Shown: positions 30,556 to 40,728, counted from the stretch's first letter. The stretch is 64,000 nt of DNA from Lachnospiraceae bacterium (GCA_028724245.1 JAQYDI010000167.1:1-64000), one strand, 5' to 3'. The notes: generated from the sequence alone by a model not told the origin. Program-made: numbers and translations.

Positions 30556-31506
30556 TTATAATTTCTGTTCGGACAGTCCCTTGATGGACGATGCATATTC
30601 CGAAGGTGTCATTCCTGTAACCTGTTTGAACTGCCTTGAAAAATAATGAATCGTAGAATAACCGAGGACATCCGCAATCTGGGTGAAATTCAACTGGTCG
30701 CTGCGGATATACTGTTTGGCGGCTTCAATTTTCAGAATTGAAAAATACCGGATGATTCCGCAATGATTCTGTTCGCGAAACAGTTTCTGGAGCTGAGAGC
30801 GGCTTACCATATTGTCACGGCAGATCTGTTCAATGGACAGACTGCTGTGAATGTGGGATTTCATGTAGCTGACAATGTGATCATAAAGCATTTTGTCAGC
30901 TTTTTTCTTTGTCAGTTTACCTGTTTTTTTGCCAGACTCTGTTTTGTTCAGCTTTGTTCTGCTGAGTATTTCCGGATCCTGATACTGCACCTGGAGATAC
31001 CTCCTCTGCAGAAGAACCAGAAACTCTTCCAGATACAGACGGAGCAGCTGTTCGCATCCAAACGGAATATCCGCAGAAGCCTTCCGTTCCAGCTGATTCT
31101 GATAAGGATCATTCATGGGTCCGGAAAAACACTGGCCGGCTTCCTGAAGGATCCGCCCCAGCAGAGTCCGCTCCTCCTCATTGATATGGAGAACGCGTTC
31201 ACGAAAATATTCCATGGCAGCAGAAGGGCAGGAAAAAGAAAGAACCATCAGATTGGGGGCAACCGTTCCATTTGCCTTCAGGCCGTGGAATTCATTGGGC
31301 TTGTGGAAAATAATATCGTCTTTTTTCAGTGTATATCTGTTATCATCGCCCCACACTTCCACCTCTCCTTTGTCCACACAAAGAAACTCCCAGAAATCAT
31401 GTGATTCCCCGGGAAAATGAAAATTGCTCATATATTCAAAATAATGAACAGTAAACAGCTGTTCAATATGTATTTCATCAACTAACGTAATACCGCGGTA
31501 TGCCAT
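30556..31506 (-). CDS. AraC family transcriptional regulator with cupin N-terminus
   Basis: C-terminal HTH (SIEQICRDNMVSRSQLQKLFRE; ADVLGYSTIHYFSRQFKQVTGMTPSEY); RBS AGGAGG before ATG at 31506. Confidence 0.92.
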   Translation of the reverse strand: MAYRGITLVDEIHIEQLFTVHYFEYMSNFHFPGESHDFWEFLCVDKGEVEVWGDDNRYTLKKDDIIFHKPNEFHGLKANGTVAPNLMVLSFSCPSAAMEYFRERVLHINEEERTLLGRILQEAGQCFSGPMNDPYQNQLERKASADIPFGCEQLLRLYLEEFLVLLQRRYLQVQYQDPEILSRTKLNKTESGKKTGKLTKKKADKMLYDHIVSYMKSHIHSSLSIEQICRDNMVSRSQLQKLFREQNHCGIIRYFSILKIEAAKQYIRSDQLNFTQIADVLGYSTIHYFSRQFKQVTGMTPSEYASSIKGLSEQKL

Positions 31507-31717
31507 AATTCCTCCTGTCTGCAAGCATTCATCGCATTTTTTGTGCAGGTATGCCTGACTCTGAACAATTACCATTGTAAATAAAAAAACAGCAGACTTC
31601 AAGTTTTCCGGTTAGAAAATTGTATTTTATGCAGATAGTGCAAAAACAATGAAATAATGTATAAAGACAGAAATCTGTCCCATCGGTACAATCATTTCGG
31701 AAACGGCAGCAAATCGA

Positions 31718-31754
31718 CATGTAAACATACAGCAGAAACCAGCATGTAAACATA
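31718..31754. promoter_or_regulatory. 12-bp direct repeat CATGTAAACATA x2
   Basis: Copies at 31718-31729 and 31743-31754, 25 bp apart, between divergent araC and kinase genes. Confidence 0.6.
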
Positions 31755-31811
31755 TGACAGTAAATTAACATATAAAATCAAAGCAGCGATTCAAAAGTAA
31801 AGGAGTCAGTA

Positions 31812-32942
31812 ATGGGCAATACAGCAGTGGAAAAAGATATATACAGTAAAATCGACGAAGCAATCGGTCAGTTTCATTTTGAGGGGAAACTGATTGACAA
31901 AACACCATACGGGAGCGGCCATATTAATGATACGTTCCTGCTCCGGTTTTCTCTGCCGGATGGAAGCGTTAAAAAACAGATTCTGCAGAGGGTCAATCGT
32001 ATAGTTTTCAAAAATCCGGTGGAGGTTATGGAAAACATACAGGGGGTAACCACATTTTTACGGAAAAAAATCATAGAAAACGGAGGCGATCCGGATCGTG
32101 AAACCCTGAATCTGCGTCCGGCGAAGGATGGAAAATGTTACTATCTGGATGCGGATGGAGATTACTGGCGTTCTTTTGGATTTATTGAGGGAGCAACCTG
32201 TTATGATCAGGTGGAAAAAGAAGAGCATTTTTACCAGAGCGCAGTGGCATTCGGCAATTTTCAGTGTCTGTTGGCAGAGTATCCGGCATCTGCTCTGCAT
32301 GAGACCATAGCCGGATTTCATGATACTGCGTCCCGGTTTGAAACCTTCTGTCAGGCGGTAAAGGATGATGTATGCGGCCGGGCGGCCGGTGTCAAAGATG
32401 AGATACGGTTTGTTATGGAGCACCAGGAGATCGCCCATGTATTCGGTGACCTGCAGAAGGCTGGTAAACTGCCGCTTCGGGTGACTCATAATGATACAAA
32501 ACTGAATAATATCATGCTGGATGATCAAACGGGAAAAGCAATCTGTGTCATCGATCTGGATACGGTCATGCCCGGTCTTGCCATGAATGATTTCGGTGAT
32601 TCCATCCGTTTCGGGGCCAGCACTGCTGCAGAAGACGAGAAAGATTTATCAAAAGTCTCCTGCAGCATGGAACTGTTTGAACTTTATGCGAAGGGATTTC
32701 TGGAGGGATGCGCAGGCAGTCTGACGGATCTGGAAGTTTCCCTGCTGCCTATGGGAGCCAAGGTTATGACCTATGAATGCGGTATGCGTTTTCTGACAGA
32801 TTACCTGCAGGGGGATACCTATTTTAAAATACACAGGGAAAATCATAATCTGGACCGCTGTCGGACACAGTTTAAACTGGTTGCAGATATGGAAGAGAAA
32901 TGGTATATTATGGAGGATATTATTAAGAAAGCAGGATCTTGA
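31812..32942 (+). CDS. Phosphotransferase-family kinase, N-acetylhexosamine 1-kinase (NahK)-like
   Basis: GSGHINDTF, LPLRVTHNDTKLNNIMLD, AICVIDLDTVMPGLAMNDFGDSIRFGA. Confidence 0.82.
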   Translation: MGNTAVEKDIYSKIDEAIGQFHFEGKLIDKTPYGSGHINDTFLLRFSLPDGSVKKQILQRVNRIVFKNPVEVMENIQGVTTFLRKKIIENGGDPDRETLNLRPAKDGKCYYLDADGDYWRSFGFIEGATCYDQVEKEEHFYQSAVAFGNFQCLLAEYPASALHETIAGFHDTASRFETFCQAVKDDVCGRAAGVKDEIRFVMEHQEIAHVFGDLQKAGKLPLRVTHNDTKLNNIMLDDQTGKAICVIDLDTVMPGLAMNDFGDSIRFGASTAAEDEKDLSKVSCSMELFELYAKGFLEGCAGSLTDLEVSLLPMGAKVMTYECGMRFLTDYLQGDTYFKIHRENHNLDRCRTQFKLVADMEEKWYIMEDIIKKAGS

Positions 32943-32943
32943 T

Positions 32944-33519
32944 ATGCGAATTCGTATGGTAAAACCGGAAGATGCTGCACAGCTTCTTTCCATTTATGCT
33001 CCTTATGTGGAGAAAACACCAATTACCTTTGAATATGAAGTTCCTTCTGAAGAAGAATTTCGCGAAAGAATCATTCATACGCTGGAAAAATATCCGTATC
33101 TGGCGGCTGTGGATGAAGAAGAAAGGCTTCTGGGTTACGCTTATGCCGGTCCTTTTAAAAGCAGGGCCGCTTATGACTGGGCTGTGGAGACCAGCATTTA
33201 TGTCAGAGAAGAGGCGAGAAAAGAGGGAATCGGAACCGGTTTATATCGGGCGCTGGAGCAAATTCTGAAAAAGCAGCATATTATTAATGTGAATGCATGC
33301 ATTACCTATCCCAATCCGCAGAGCATTGCATTTCATGAAAAAGAAGGCTACCGCATAACGGCACATTTCACCAAATGCGGCTACAAGCTGGGGAAATGGC
33401 ATGACATGGTCTGGATGGAGAAGATGCTGGGAGAACATCCGGCAGCTCCTCTCCCGGTCATTCCGCTGAAACAGCTGGAAAGGATGGAAGCATGTTCAGG
33501 GAATGTTTTGACAGAGTAA
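32944..33519 (+). CDS. GNAT family N-acetyltransferase (phosphinothricin acetyltransferase-like)
   Basis: MRIRMVKPEDAAQLLSIYAPYVEKTPITFEYEVPS; SIYVREEARKEGIGTGLYRAL. Confidence 0.88.
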   Translation: MRIRMVKPEDAAQLLSIYAPYVEKTPITFEYEVPSEEEFRERIIHTLEKYPYLAAVDEEERLLGYAYAGPFKSRAAYDWAVETSIYVREEARKEGIGTGLYRALEQILKKQHIINVNACITYPNPQSIAFHEKEGYRITAHFTKCGYKLGKWHDMVWMEKMLGEHPAAPLPVIPLKQLERMEACSGNVLTE

Positions 33520-34313
33520 GGAATCAGGCACCGCTGATTCACAATATTACCAATGCTGTTACGATCAATGATGTGGCCAATATGGTGCTGGCCTGCGGTG
33601 CAAGTCCCATTATGGCGGATGAGGCTGCAGAGGTGGAAGAGATCACATCCATCTGCAGCGGCCTGAATATCAACATCGGAAAATTAAGCCGGCATATGAT
33701 TCCAGCCATGCTGCTGGCCGGAAAAAAGGCATGTGAGCTTGGACATGCAGTTCTGCTGGATCCGGTAGGGGTTGGGGCCAGCAGACTGCGTCTGGAAACA
33801 GCTGATTTTCTGATGGAGGAAATTCATTTTTCGGCAATCCGCGGGAATATTTCTGAGATCAAAACACTGATACATGGTTCGGGACATTCCAGAGGAGTGG
33901 ACGCTGCAGCGGCAGATGCTCTGGCAGGAAAAGATGTGGAAGCCATGGCAGCGGTATTGAAGAATTTTGCACGGGAAACAGGCTGCATTATTGCGGCAAC
34001 CGGTAATGTGGATCTGGTCTGTGACAGTCGGACCTGTTATGTCATTCATAATGGAAGACCTGAGATGGAAAAAGTCACCGGCACCGGCTGTCAGTTATCC
34101 GGCCTGATGACCGCTTTTCTGGCCGCAAATCCGGGCCATCATCTGGAAGCGGCAGCGGCTTCCGTTGCCGCCATGGGTCTGGCTGGAGAAATCGGTTGGT
34201 CACATATGCAGCCCGGAGACGGCAGCGCTGCCTATCGGGGACGCATCATCGATGCCATCTGCAATATGGACGGAACGCTTCTGGAACAGGGCGCACGTTT
34301 TGAAATCTGCTGA
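33492..34313 (+). CDS. thiM: Hydroxyethylthiazole kinase
   Basis: PLIHNITNAVTINDVANMVLACGASPIMADEAAEVEEI; VTGTGCQLSGLMTAFLA. Confidence 0.96.
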   Translation: MFRECFDRVRNQAPLIHNITNAVTINDVANMVLACGASPIMADEAAEVEEITSICSGLNINIGKLSRHMIPAMLLAGKKACELGHAVLLDPVGVGASRLRLETADFLMEEIHFSAIRGNISEIKTLIHGSGHSRGVDAAAADALAGKDVEAMAAVLKNFARETGCIIAATGNVDLVCDSRTCYVIHNGRPEMEKVTGTGCQLSGLMTAFLAANPGHHLEAAAASVAAMGLAGEIGWSHMQPGDGSAAYRGRIIDAICNMDGTLLEQGARFEIC

Positions 34314-34371
34314 AATCCGGCTTTGACGGTCAGATTTCCGAGAGAGTATCGATCAGAAATATCATATATGG

Positions 34372-34407
34372 AAAAAGGGAGCAGTATCTGAATCTGCTCC
34401 CTTTTTT
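34372..34407 (+). terminator. Rho-independent terminator after thiM
   Basis: AAAAAGGGAGCAG...CTGCTCCCTTTTTT. Confidence 0.85.
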
Positions 34408-34509
34408 ACACTATTATAATACCACAAAATCGTCGAAAAATCAAGTCTGGTATCACTGCCGGCTCAATGCTATAATCGCTTCAGTAACCGCAAAAGGGGG
34501 AGGGGATTT

Positions 34510-35043
34510 ATGAGTCAGGACTGGATAACTTTAATGCAGAATCAGAGCCGGCTGGCTGCCGTATTGAAAACAAATGAAACGACTGAGCAGTACGGACTTG
34601 CACTGACCAGACAGAACGCGGAACTGATCCTTCAGGAACGCGGTCATGCACTGCGTGAACAGAGAAGAGTGGAGTTCGGTGCCGGAATTGCGGAAAAGAT
34701 TATTTATGAATTCTGCGACTCCGCTTATATCGATCAGAACAGCTATGTGGATACCATTGTTCGTCTGCAGGATATTTTTTATCTGTATAAAAATGAGATG
34801 CATGATGAAATTACGGATGATGAGCTGCTTCACCTGATGAAGGAGCAGTTTGAGATGCTCTGCTTCGGGGATCTGGATTATCTGGAGGGTACATGTCTGG
34901 AGAATTTTGCGGAAGCGGTTCGCGCAGGATATGATGGATACAGGGATTCGGAAGGCTATGGAGAATATGCACGGTTTGATCCGGTACAGAGATGGGATTA
35001 TGATCTGTATCTGGAAACATTGAAAGAACTTTGCTGGAGGTAA
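34510..35043 (+). CDS. Uncharacterised protein (DUF6323-like)
   Basis: 177-aa ORF with RBS; next to a second uncharacterised gene. DUF assignment from memory, unverified. Confidence 0.6.
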   Translation: MSQDWITLMQNQSRLAAVLKTNETTEQYGLALTRQNAELILQERGHALREQRRVEFGAGIAEKIIYEFCDSAYIDQNSYVDTIVRLQDIFYLYKNEMHDEITDDELLHLMKEQFEMLCFGDLDYLEGTCLENFAEAVRAGYDGYRDSEGYGEYARFDPVQRWDYDLYLETLKELCWR

Positions 35044-35072
35044 CAGCGATAGCTTTGCTGGAGGTGACAATT

Positions 35073-35873
35073 ATGATAACAGGTTATCAAACAGATTATC
35101 AAATGGAAGAACTGGTACCGGTGGCGGCAGGTCTGGCGGAACGGTATACCGGCGGGGAAAGTACCTCAATCACCTATGAAAAAGCGCAGCAGCTCATGGA
35201 GGCTGTCCTGTATTGTATTCATGAACTGGAGCAGTCCGGTCAGAATCCGGTTTCGGGCGGAAAGCTGCCGCCGCAGCAGGCTTACCGTCTCGGTCTTGAC
35301 TGTGTAAAGAAAAAAACGGAGGAAAACCTGAGTAAGTATCATGCCATTCTGCAGGATTTTATGTACTTTGAAAACCGGTGTCTGTACGATACCTTTGTGA
35401 AAGGCTTTCCACGTTTTTTCAGGCGGTACCATATTGAATTCAATCCGCAGGATACTATTCTGACGCTGGATTATCCTGTCCTGCGGGATCTTTCGTATTG
35501 TACCGGCATTGATAAAATTGCTGCATTTACAGAGTGCATCCGTCTGGAGCAGCGGTTCCTGAAATTATTTCCGGAGGATGAGGTCAGAAAGATTCTGCAG
35601 TCATATAACCGGTCTTATGCTGCCATGGTGGAGAATATCTGTGAACCGGTTGTGGGAACGGTCATCTGCCGGATATTGGCTGGAAAATCCCCGTCCGGCG
35701 AAGATGGTGAAAACAGCAGGGAGCAGACTGTCGGATGGCTGCAGCAGAATTTTAAGCAGTTTCTTATGGAGCGATGCGGTGATTCCAAAGATGCCGTCGA
35801 ATTGTATGCATATTTTGCCGATTCCGTCCGGGGCATTGCCGCCCGGCTTAAACTCTTTGCGGGGAAAACTTGA
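35073..35873 (+). CDS. Uncharacterised protein (DUF6179-like)
   Basis: ~267-aa ORF; RBS GGAGG before ATG at 35073. DUF assignment from memory, unverified. Confidence 0.58.
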   Translation: MITGYQTDYQMEELVPVAAGLAERYTGGESTSITYEKAQQLMEAVLYCIHELEQSGQNPVSGGKLPPQQAYRLGLDCVKKKTEENLSKYHAILQDFMYFENRCLYDTFVKGFPRFFRRYHIEFNPQDTILTLDYPVLRDLSYCTGIDKIAAFTECIRLEQRFLKLFPEDEVRKILQSYNRSYAAMVENICEPVVGTVICRILAGKSPSGEDGENSREQTVGWLQQNFKQFLMERCGDSKDAVELYAYFADSVRGIAARLKLFAGKT

Positions 35874-35920
35874 ATTTTACGGCAGAATCTGTATAATTCT
35901 GTGTATACATAAAAATAAAC

Positions 35921-35965
35921 GTAACTGTTCAGCGTCAATCTCGAAAACACTGCCCTGAACAGTAC
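35921..35965. repeat. Dispersed palindrome family copy 5 (short)
   Basis: GTAACTGTTCAG...CTGAACAGTAC. Confidence 0.7.
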
Positions 35966-35981
35966 AAATAAAGCAAAGTGA

Positions 35982-37424
35982 GTGATGATTTTGAATTGTA
36001 AAAAAGAAGATCTGCTGCTTTATGCAGTGACCGACCGTTCCTGGCTGAACGGTGAAACTTTATATGAACAGGTAGAGAAGGCGCTGAAAGGAGGCGTTAC
36101 TCTGGTTCAGCTGCGTGAAAAGACTCTCGACAGGGAAAGTTTCAAGCAGGAAGCCATTGCCATGAAGGAACTCTGCCACAGATATCACGTTCCTCTTATT
36201 ATCAATGATGATGTGGAGCTGGCGCTGGAGGTGGATGCCGACGGCGTTCATGTGGGGCAGAGTGATATGGAAGCGGGGGATGTCCGCAGAAAACTGGGAC
36301 CCGATAAAATCATTGGTGTTTCTGCCAAAACCGTGGAGCAGGCGCTGACGGCCCAGGCCCATGGTGCCGATTATCTTGGTGTGGGTGCCGTTTATTCCAC
36401 CGGCACCAAGGCCGATGCCAGAGAACTGAACCACGATACCCTGCAGGCAATCTGTGAAACGGTTAATATCCCGGTTGTTGCCATCGGCGGAATCACCCGC
36501 AGCAATATTCTGAATCTGAGAGGACGCGGTATCTGCGGCGTAGCTGTTGTCAGCGCCATATTTGCACAGAAGGATATTACCCGGGCAGCCCGGGAACTGA
36601 GAAATCTTTCTTTGGAAATCACCGGAAACAGGCTGCCCACAGCATTGACCATCGCCGGAAGCGACTCCAGTGGCGGCGCCGGAATTCAGGCTGATATCAA
36701 AACCATGACCGCAAACCGTGTTTATGCCATGAGCGCCATAACAGCTCTGACAGCCCAGAATACAACCGGCGTAACGGGAATCATGGAAGTGACGCCGGAA
36801 TTTCTTGCAGAACAGCTGGATGACATCTTTACCGATATTTTCCCGGATGCGGTGAAAATCGGCATGGTTTCCTCTGCTGCACTGATTGAGGTGATCGCGG
36901 ATAAGCTGGAGCAGTATCAGGCAAAAAATATCGTGGTGGATCCTGTTATGGTGGCTACCAGCGGTTCCAGTCTGATTGTAGATAATGCGGTGGAAACCAT
37001 GAAAAAGCGGTTGCTGCCCCTGTCTGCTCTGGTAACGCCCAATATTCCTGAGGCGGAAATTTTATCCGGTATGAAGATCGATACGCCGGAAGATATGATC
37101 CGGGCGGCAGAAAAGATCAGTACCGGTTACCGGTGCGCCGTTCTTTTAAAAGGCGGGCATCAGCTGAATGATGCCAATGATCTTCTGTACCGCGGCGGCA
37201 GCTTCCAATGGTTCAGGGGCAGAAGAATCGATAATCCCAACACCCATGGAACGGGCTGTACGTTGTCCAGTGCCATTGCGTCCAATCTGGCGAAGGGATA
37301 TGACCTGGATACTTCTGTGGAAAAGGCGAAAAATTATATATCGGGTGCGCTGGCAGCCATGCTGGATCTGGGAAATGGCAGCGGCCCCATGAATCATGCT
37401 TTCCGTATTGACGGCGAATTCTGA
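35982..37424 (+). CDS. thiED: ThiE-ThiD fusion (thiamine-phosphate synthase / HMP(-P) kinase)
   Basis: N-terminal ThiE (LLYAVTDRSWLN; GVTLVQLREKTLDRE), C-terminal ThiD (ALTIAGSDSSGGAGIQADIKTMTANRVYAMSAITALTAQNT). Confidence 0.95.
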   Translation: MMILNCKKEDLLLYAVTDRSWLNGETLYEQVEKALKGGVTLVQLREKTLDRESFKQEAIAMKELCHRYHVPLIINDDVELALEVDADGVHVGQSDMEAGDVRRKLGPDKIIGVSAKTVEQALTAQAHGADYLGVGAVYSTGTKADARELNHDTLQAICETVNIPVVAIGGITRSNILNLRGRGICGVAVVSAIFAQKDITRAARELRNLSLEITGNRLPTALTIAGSDSSGGAGIQADIKTMTANRVYAMSAITALTAQNTTGVTGIMEVTPEFLAEQLDDIFTDIFPDAVKIGMVSSAALIEVIADKLEQYQAKNIVVDPVMVATSGSSLIVDNAVETMKKRLLPLSALVTPNIPEAEILSGMKIDTPEDMIRAAEKISTGYRCAVLLKGGHQLNDANDLLYRGGSFQWFRGRRIDNPNTHGTGCTLSSAIASNLAKGYDLDTSVEKAKNYISGALAAMLDLGNGSGPMNHAFRIDGEF

Positions 37425-37435
37425 GAAGCTTTCTG

Positions 37436-38578
37436 TCAGGCTTTGATCGCCCACCGCATTTTGGTGGAACGGGCACGGCTGTTGCGATTGCATTCTTCAG
37501 CGGAAGGGCGGATGACATCTGTGGCGATCTCGCGATAGATTCCTTCTTTATAAAAACGTTTAAAGGATTTTTTAACCAGCCGGTCTTCACCGGAGTGGAA
37601 CGTGAGGATTGCCACGCGTCCGCCGCATGCAAGTGCATCGGGCAGTTTTTCAAGAAATGTTTCCAGCACTTCAAATTCGCTGTTTACATCGATGCGCAGC
37701 GCCTGAAAAGTTCTCTGGCATGTCTTTTTTACAGCTTCTCTGCGTTCACCGGCAGGAAGGAAAGAAAGCGTTTCTTCTATGACCTGATGAAGGTCTGTGG
37801 TCGTCGTAATGGGACGGCCTTTTCTGTTTCTGGAAACGATAGCTTTTGCAATTTCTGCTGCGTAGGGCTCGTCGGAATTTTCCACCAGCATGCCCTCCAG
37901 CTCGTCAGCATTTATATGACGCAGCCGTTCGGCAGCGGAAATTCCTTTCTCCGGATTCAAACGCAGGTCAAGAGGACCTTCAAACTTATAGGAAAATCCC
38001 CTTTCCGGGTTGTCGATCTGCATGGATGACACGCCCAGATCAGCCAGTATAAAATCAAAGGCACCTGCCTGTGCAGCAACCTGATCGATATCGGCAAAAT
38101 TCTGCTGCAGGATCGTCAGGATTTCCGGTCCGTAACCCAGTGCTTCCAGACGGGCTCTGGTTTTAACGATTTCGATGGGATCCACATCAAGGGCATACAG
38201 ATGTCCCTGAGACTGGAGGCATTTCAGCATCTCCTGTGTATGGCCGCCGTAGCCCAGCGTGGCGTCCAGACCGGTCTGTCCCGGTTTGATCTGCAGAAAA
38301 TCAAGGATTTCCTTCACACAGATGGAAATATGCATCCCGGCAGGCGTACCGCCCTTGCGGATTACTTTTTCAATAGTATCCGCATATTTCTCCGGCTGCA
38401 GTTCTTTATATTTTTCATGGTAGTTTTTCGGATGCGTTCCCTTATAGCGGACACGGCGTTTATGCTTCGGTTCCTGATTGCCGGTTTCCTGATTCAGAGA
38501 ATCAGGAAGTTTATGCGCATCCTGAGTGGTTTCGTTCTGAAAGTTTTTATTCTGAATGTTCTGATTTTGATTTTCCAT
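37436..38578 (-). CDS. rsmH: 16S rRNA (cytosine(1402)-N(4))-methyltransferase RsmH with N-terminal extension
   Basis: GLDATLGYGGHTQEML; FDFILADLGVSSMQIDNPERGFSYKFEGPLDLRLN; VAILTFHSGEDRLVKKSFK. Confidence 0.93.
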   Translation of the reverse strand: MENQNQNIQNKNFQNETTQDAHKLPDSLNQETGNQEPKHKRRVRYKGTHPKNYHEKYKELQPEKYADTIEKVIRKGGTPAGMHISICVKEILDFLQIKPGQTGLDATLGYGGHTQEMLKCLQSQGHLYALDVDPIEIVKTRARLEALGYGPEILTILQQNFADIDQVAAQAGAFDFILADLGVSSMQIDNPERGFSYKFEGPLDLRLNPEKGISAAERLRHINADELEGMLVENSDEPYAAEIAKAIVSRNRKGRPITTTTDLHQVIEETLSFLPAGERREAVKKTCQRTFQALRIDVNSEFEVLETFLEKLPDALACGGRVAILTFHSGEDRLVKKSFKRFYKEGIYREIATDVIRPSAEECNRNSRARSTKMRWAIKA

Positions 38579-38677
38579 ATTGTCAATCTCCGTATTTTGC
38601 TGTAGTTTGGGGCATACTGGTATGTCTTACACCGGTAATATGCTGTTTCGGCATAAATCTGTCATTGTTTCAGTAAA

Positions 38678-38717
38678 AACTGACCGGATCCAGCCTGAAA
38701 ATCAGGTCTGATCCGGT
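38678..38717 (-). terminator. Hairpin terminator between tauE-like gene and rsmH
   Basis: TGACCGGATC...GATCCGGTCA. Confidence 0.55.
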
Positions 38718-38784
38718 CAGGTAAAAACATTATAACAGAAATCGGGGAAATATGTAACCGTGTAACCGGTTAAAAGTCATGACA

Positions 38785-39555
38785 TTATGCCATAAAGTTT
38801 ATGGTGATCATAATGATTCCAAGGATCACCAGAACGATGCCGGTTGCCCGGTTCAGTACTTCTGCGGAGGCTTTGTTGGCAAAACGGGCTGCAATACGCG
38901 CCCAGAGCAGTGTAAAGAAAACGCAGAGAACAAGCAGCAGCGGGTCGGGTGCTCCGCCGATGGCAAAATGGCTGAGCGCTCCGGTCAGTGCGGTGAATGC
39001 CATGATGAAGACGCTGGTGCCTACGGCCATTTTCAGTTCATAGCCCAGTACACTGGTCAGGATCAGAAGCATCATCAGGCCGCCGCCTGCACCGATAAAG
39101 CCGCAGATAAAGCCGATGAGAATACCGCAGACAATACTCTGGATAAACCGTTTTTTCGGACTGGCTTTTTCCATGGATTCCTTTGTCGTCATAACAGGTT
39201 TTACGATAAATTTAATACCCAGCAGCAGGGTCATGCCCATGGAACAGCCGCCGAGAGAATTGCCGGGGACGAGGCTGGAAACCCAGCTGCCCACCATGGT
39301 AAAGGCCAGTACAGAGATCATCATGACGATTCCGTTTCGTATATCAAGATTCTTGTTCTTTCCATATATGTAGGCAGATACGGCGCTTGCCAGTACATCG
39401 CTTGCCAGTGCGATGCCGACTGCCTCATAAGCTTCCACGCCAAGGCAGGTGATCAGCATGGGACTGATCACAGCCGCAGCGCTCATCCCTGCAAAACCGG
39501 TCCCGAGGCCTGCGCCCATACCGGCAAGAAAACAGATCAATATTTTTAACAGCAT
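38785..39555 (-). CDS. Sulfite exporter TauE/SafE family protein
   Basis: Multi-TM protein with repeated GAGLGTGFAGMSAAAVISPML / GFICGFIGAGGGLMMLLIL motifs. Confidence 0.88.
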   Translation of the reverse strand: MLLKILICFLAGMGAGLGTGFAGMSAAAVISPMLITCLGVEAYEAVGIALASDVLASAVSAYIYGKNKNLDIRNGIVMMISVLAFTMVGSWVSSLVPGNSLGGCSMGMTLLLGIKFIVKPVMTTKESMEKASPKKRFIQSIVCGILIGFICGFIGAGGGLMMLLILTSVLGYELKMAVGTSVFIMAFTALTGALSHFAIGGAPDPLLLVLCVFFTLLWARIAARFANKASAEVLNRATGIVLVILGIIMITINFMA

Positions 39556-39732
39556 TACGATACCTCCTGATAGATATAATGCGAAAAACAGCAGCATACA
39601 CAGCTGCATAATAGTTTAAATCTGAACTAATATAACACGTTTGTACCTGTTTTGCAACTGAAATTGTTGTTACTGTTTGCTATTCCCGACAGGTTTTACT
39701 ATAATAGTTGACATGAGGAGGAAGTGACGTTT

Positions 39733-40581
39733 ATGACATTACTGGAAAAGCTGCAGAATTCCGCTTCTTATACAGAGCGGGAGCAGAAAATCTGTGAATA
39801 TATCCTGGAGCACTGCGAGCAGGTAAGCCGCATGTCTTCCAGAGAGCTGGGGCGTCAGACATTTACCAGCTCCACTGTGATCATCCGTTTCTGCAGGAAG
39901 CTGGGATACGAAAGCTACAATGATTTTAAGGTTAACCTGATCAGTGATCTGAAGCAGGCAGAGGCATCCATGCGTACGGAGAATCTGAATCTGGGCAAAC
40001 AGGAAAATTCCATTTCCGTAATCAATAAAATCGCAGAGCTTGAAAAATCGGTCATCGAAGTGACAAGAAACCGCATATCGGTGGAAGTAATCGAAAAAGT
40101 CTGCAGAAAGATCGATCAGGTAAAATATGTGGATATCATCGCAGTGGATGCCAATGTCTGTATTGGCGATTACGCATCCCACATGTTTTTTCATGAAGGG
40201 AAAATTTCCAACACCTATTCCTGCTATAATAAGCAGCTGTATCTGGCCCTGAATGGTGCCCGCGACCATGTGGTCTTTCTGATCAGCCGTTCCGGGGAAT
40301 TCAAAAAAATACTGGAGGCAGCGGCAGAATTTAAAAAAGCAGGAATTTTTACTATTGCCATTACAGGAAAAACCGACAGTACACTGGCAAAGCTCTGCGA
40401 CATTTCTCTGGAGGCAATCTATCACCGGGATATGGAACATCTGGGCAATCTGGTTTTTCATACCTCGGCCAAATATATTTTTGATACCATCACATCCATG
40501 CTGCTGTCGGAAAATTTTGACAGTGTAAAAGAGCTGATGGACACTTATGGCTTACTGTATCATTCCCATAATCTGCAGTAA
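39733..40581 (+). CDS. MurR/RpiR family transcriptional regulator
   Basis: HTH_6 N-terminus (REQKICEYILEHCEQVSRMSSRELGRQTFTSSTVIIRFCRKLGYESYNDFKV) and SIS domain. Confidence 0.93.
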   Translation: MTLLEKLQNSASYTEREQKICEYILEHCEQVSRMSSRELGRQTFTSSTVIIRFCRKLGYESYNDFKVNLISDLKQAEASMRTENLNLGKQENSISVINKIAELEKSVIEVTRNRISVEVIEKVCRKIDQVKYVDIIAVDANVCIGDYASHMFFHEGKISNTYSCYNKQLYLALNGARDHVVFLISRSGEFKKILEAAAEFKKAGIFTIAITGKTDSTLAKLCDISLEAIYHRDMEHLGNLVFHTSAKYIFDTITSMLLSENFDSVKELMDTYGLLYHSHNLQ

Positions 40582-40728
40582 ATCAGATCTGCAGTAAGAC
40601 AGATACCGGGGCTTTCATTGCAACAGAATCTGCTTAAAAAAAAGATGAAAAAATGTAGCATTGCTCTTTTCGGGGCTGCCGCCATTGACTTTCGGGCAGA
40701 ATCCGATATACTGGAAACCAGCAAATGA

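Noticed and set aside
33400-33491. TPP riboswitch upstream of thiM
   Set aside because: thiM overlaps the upstream GNAT gene; no leader space.
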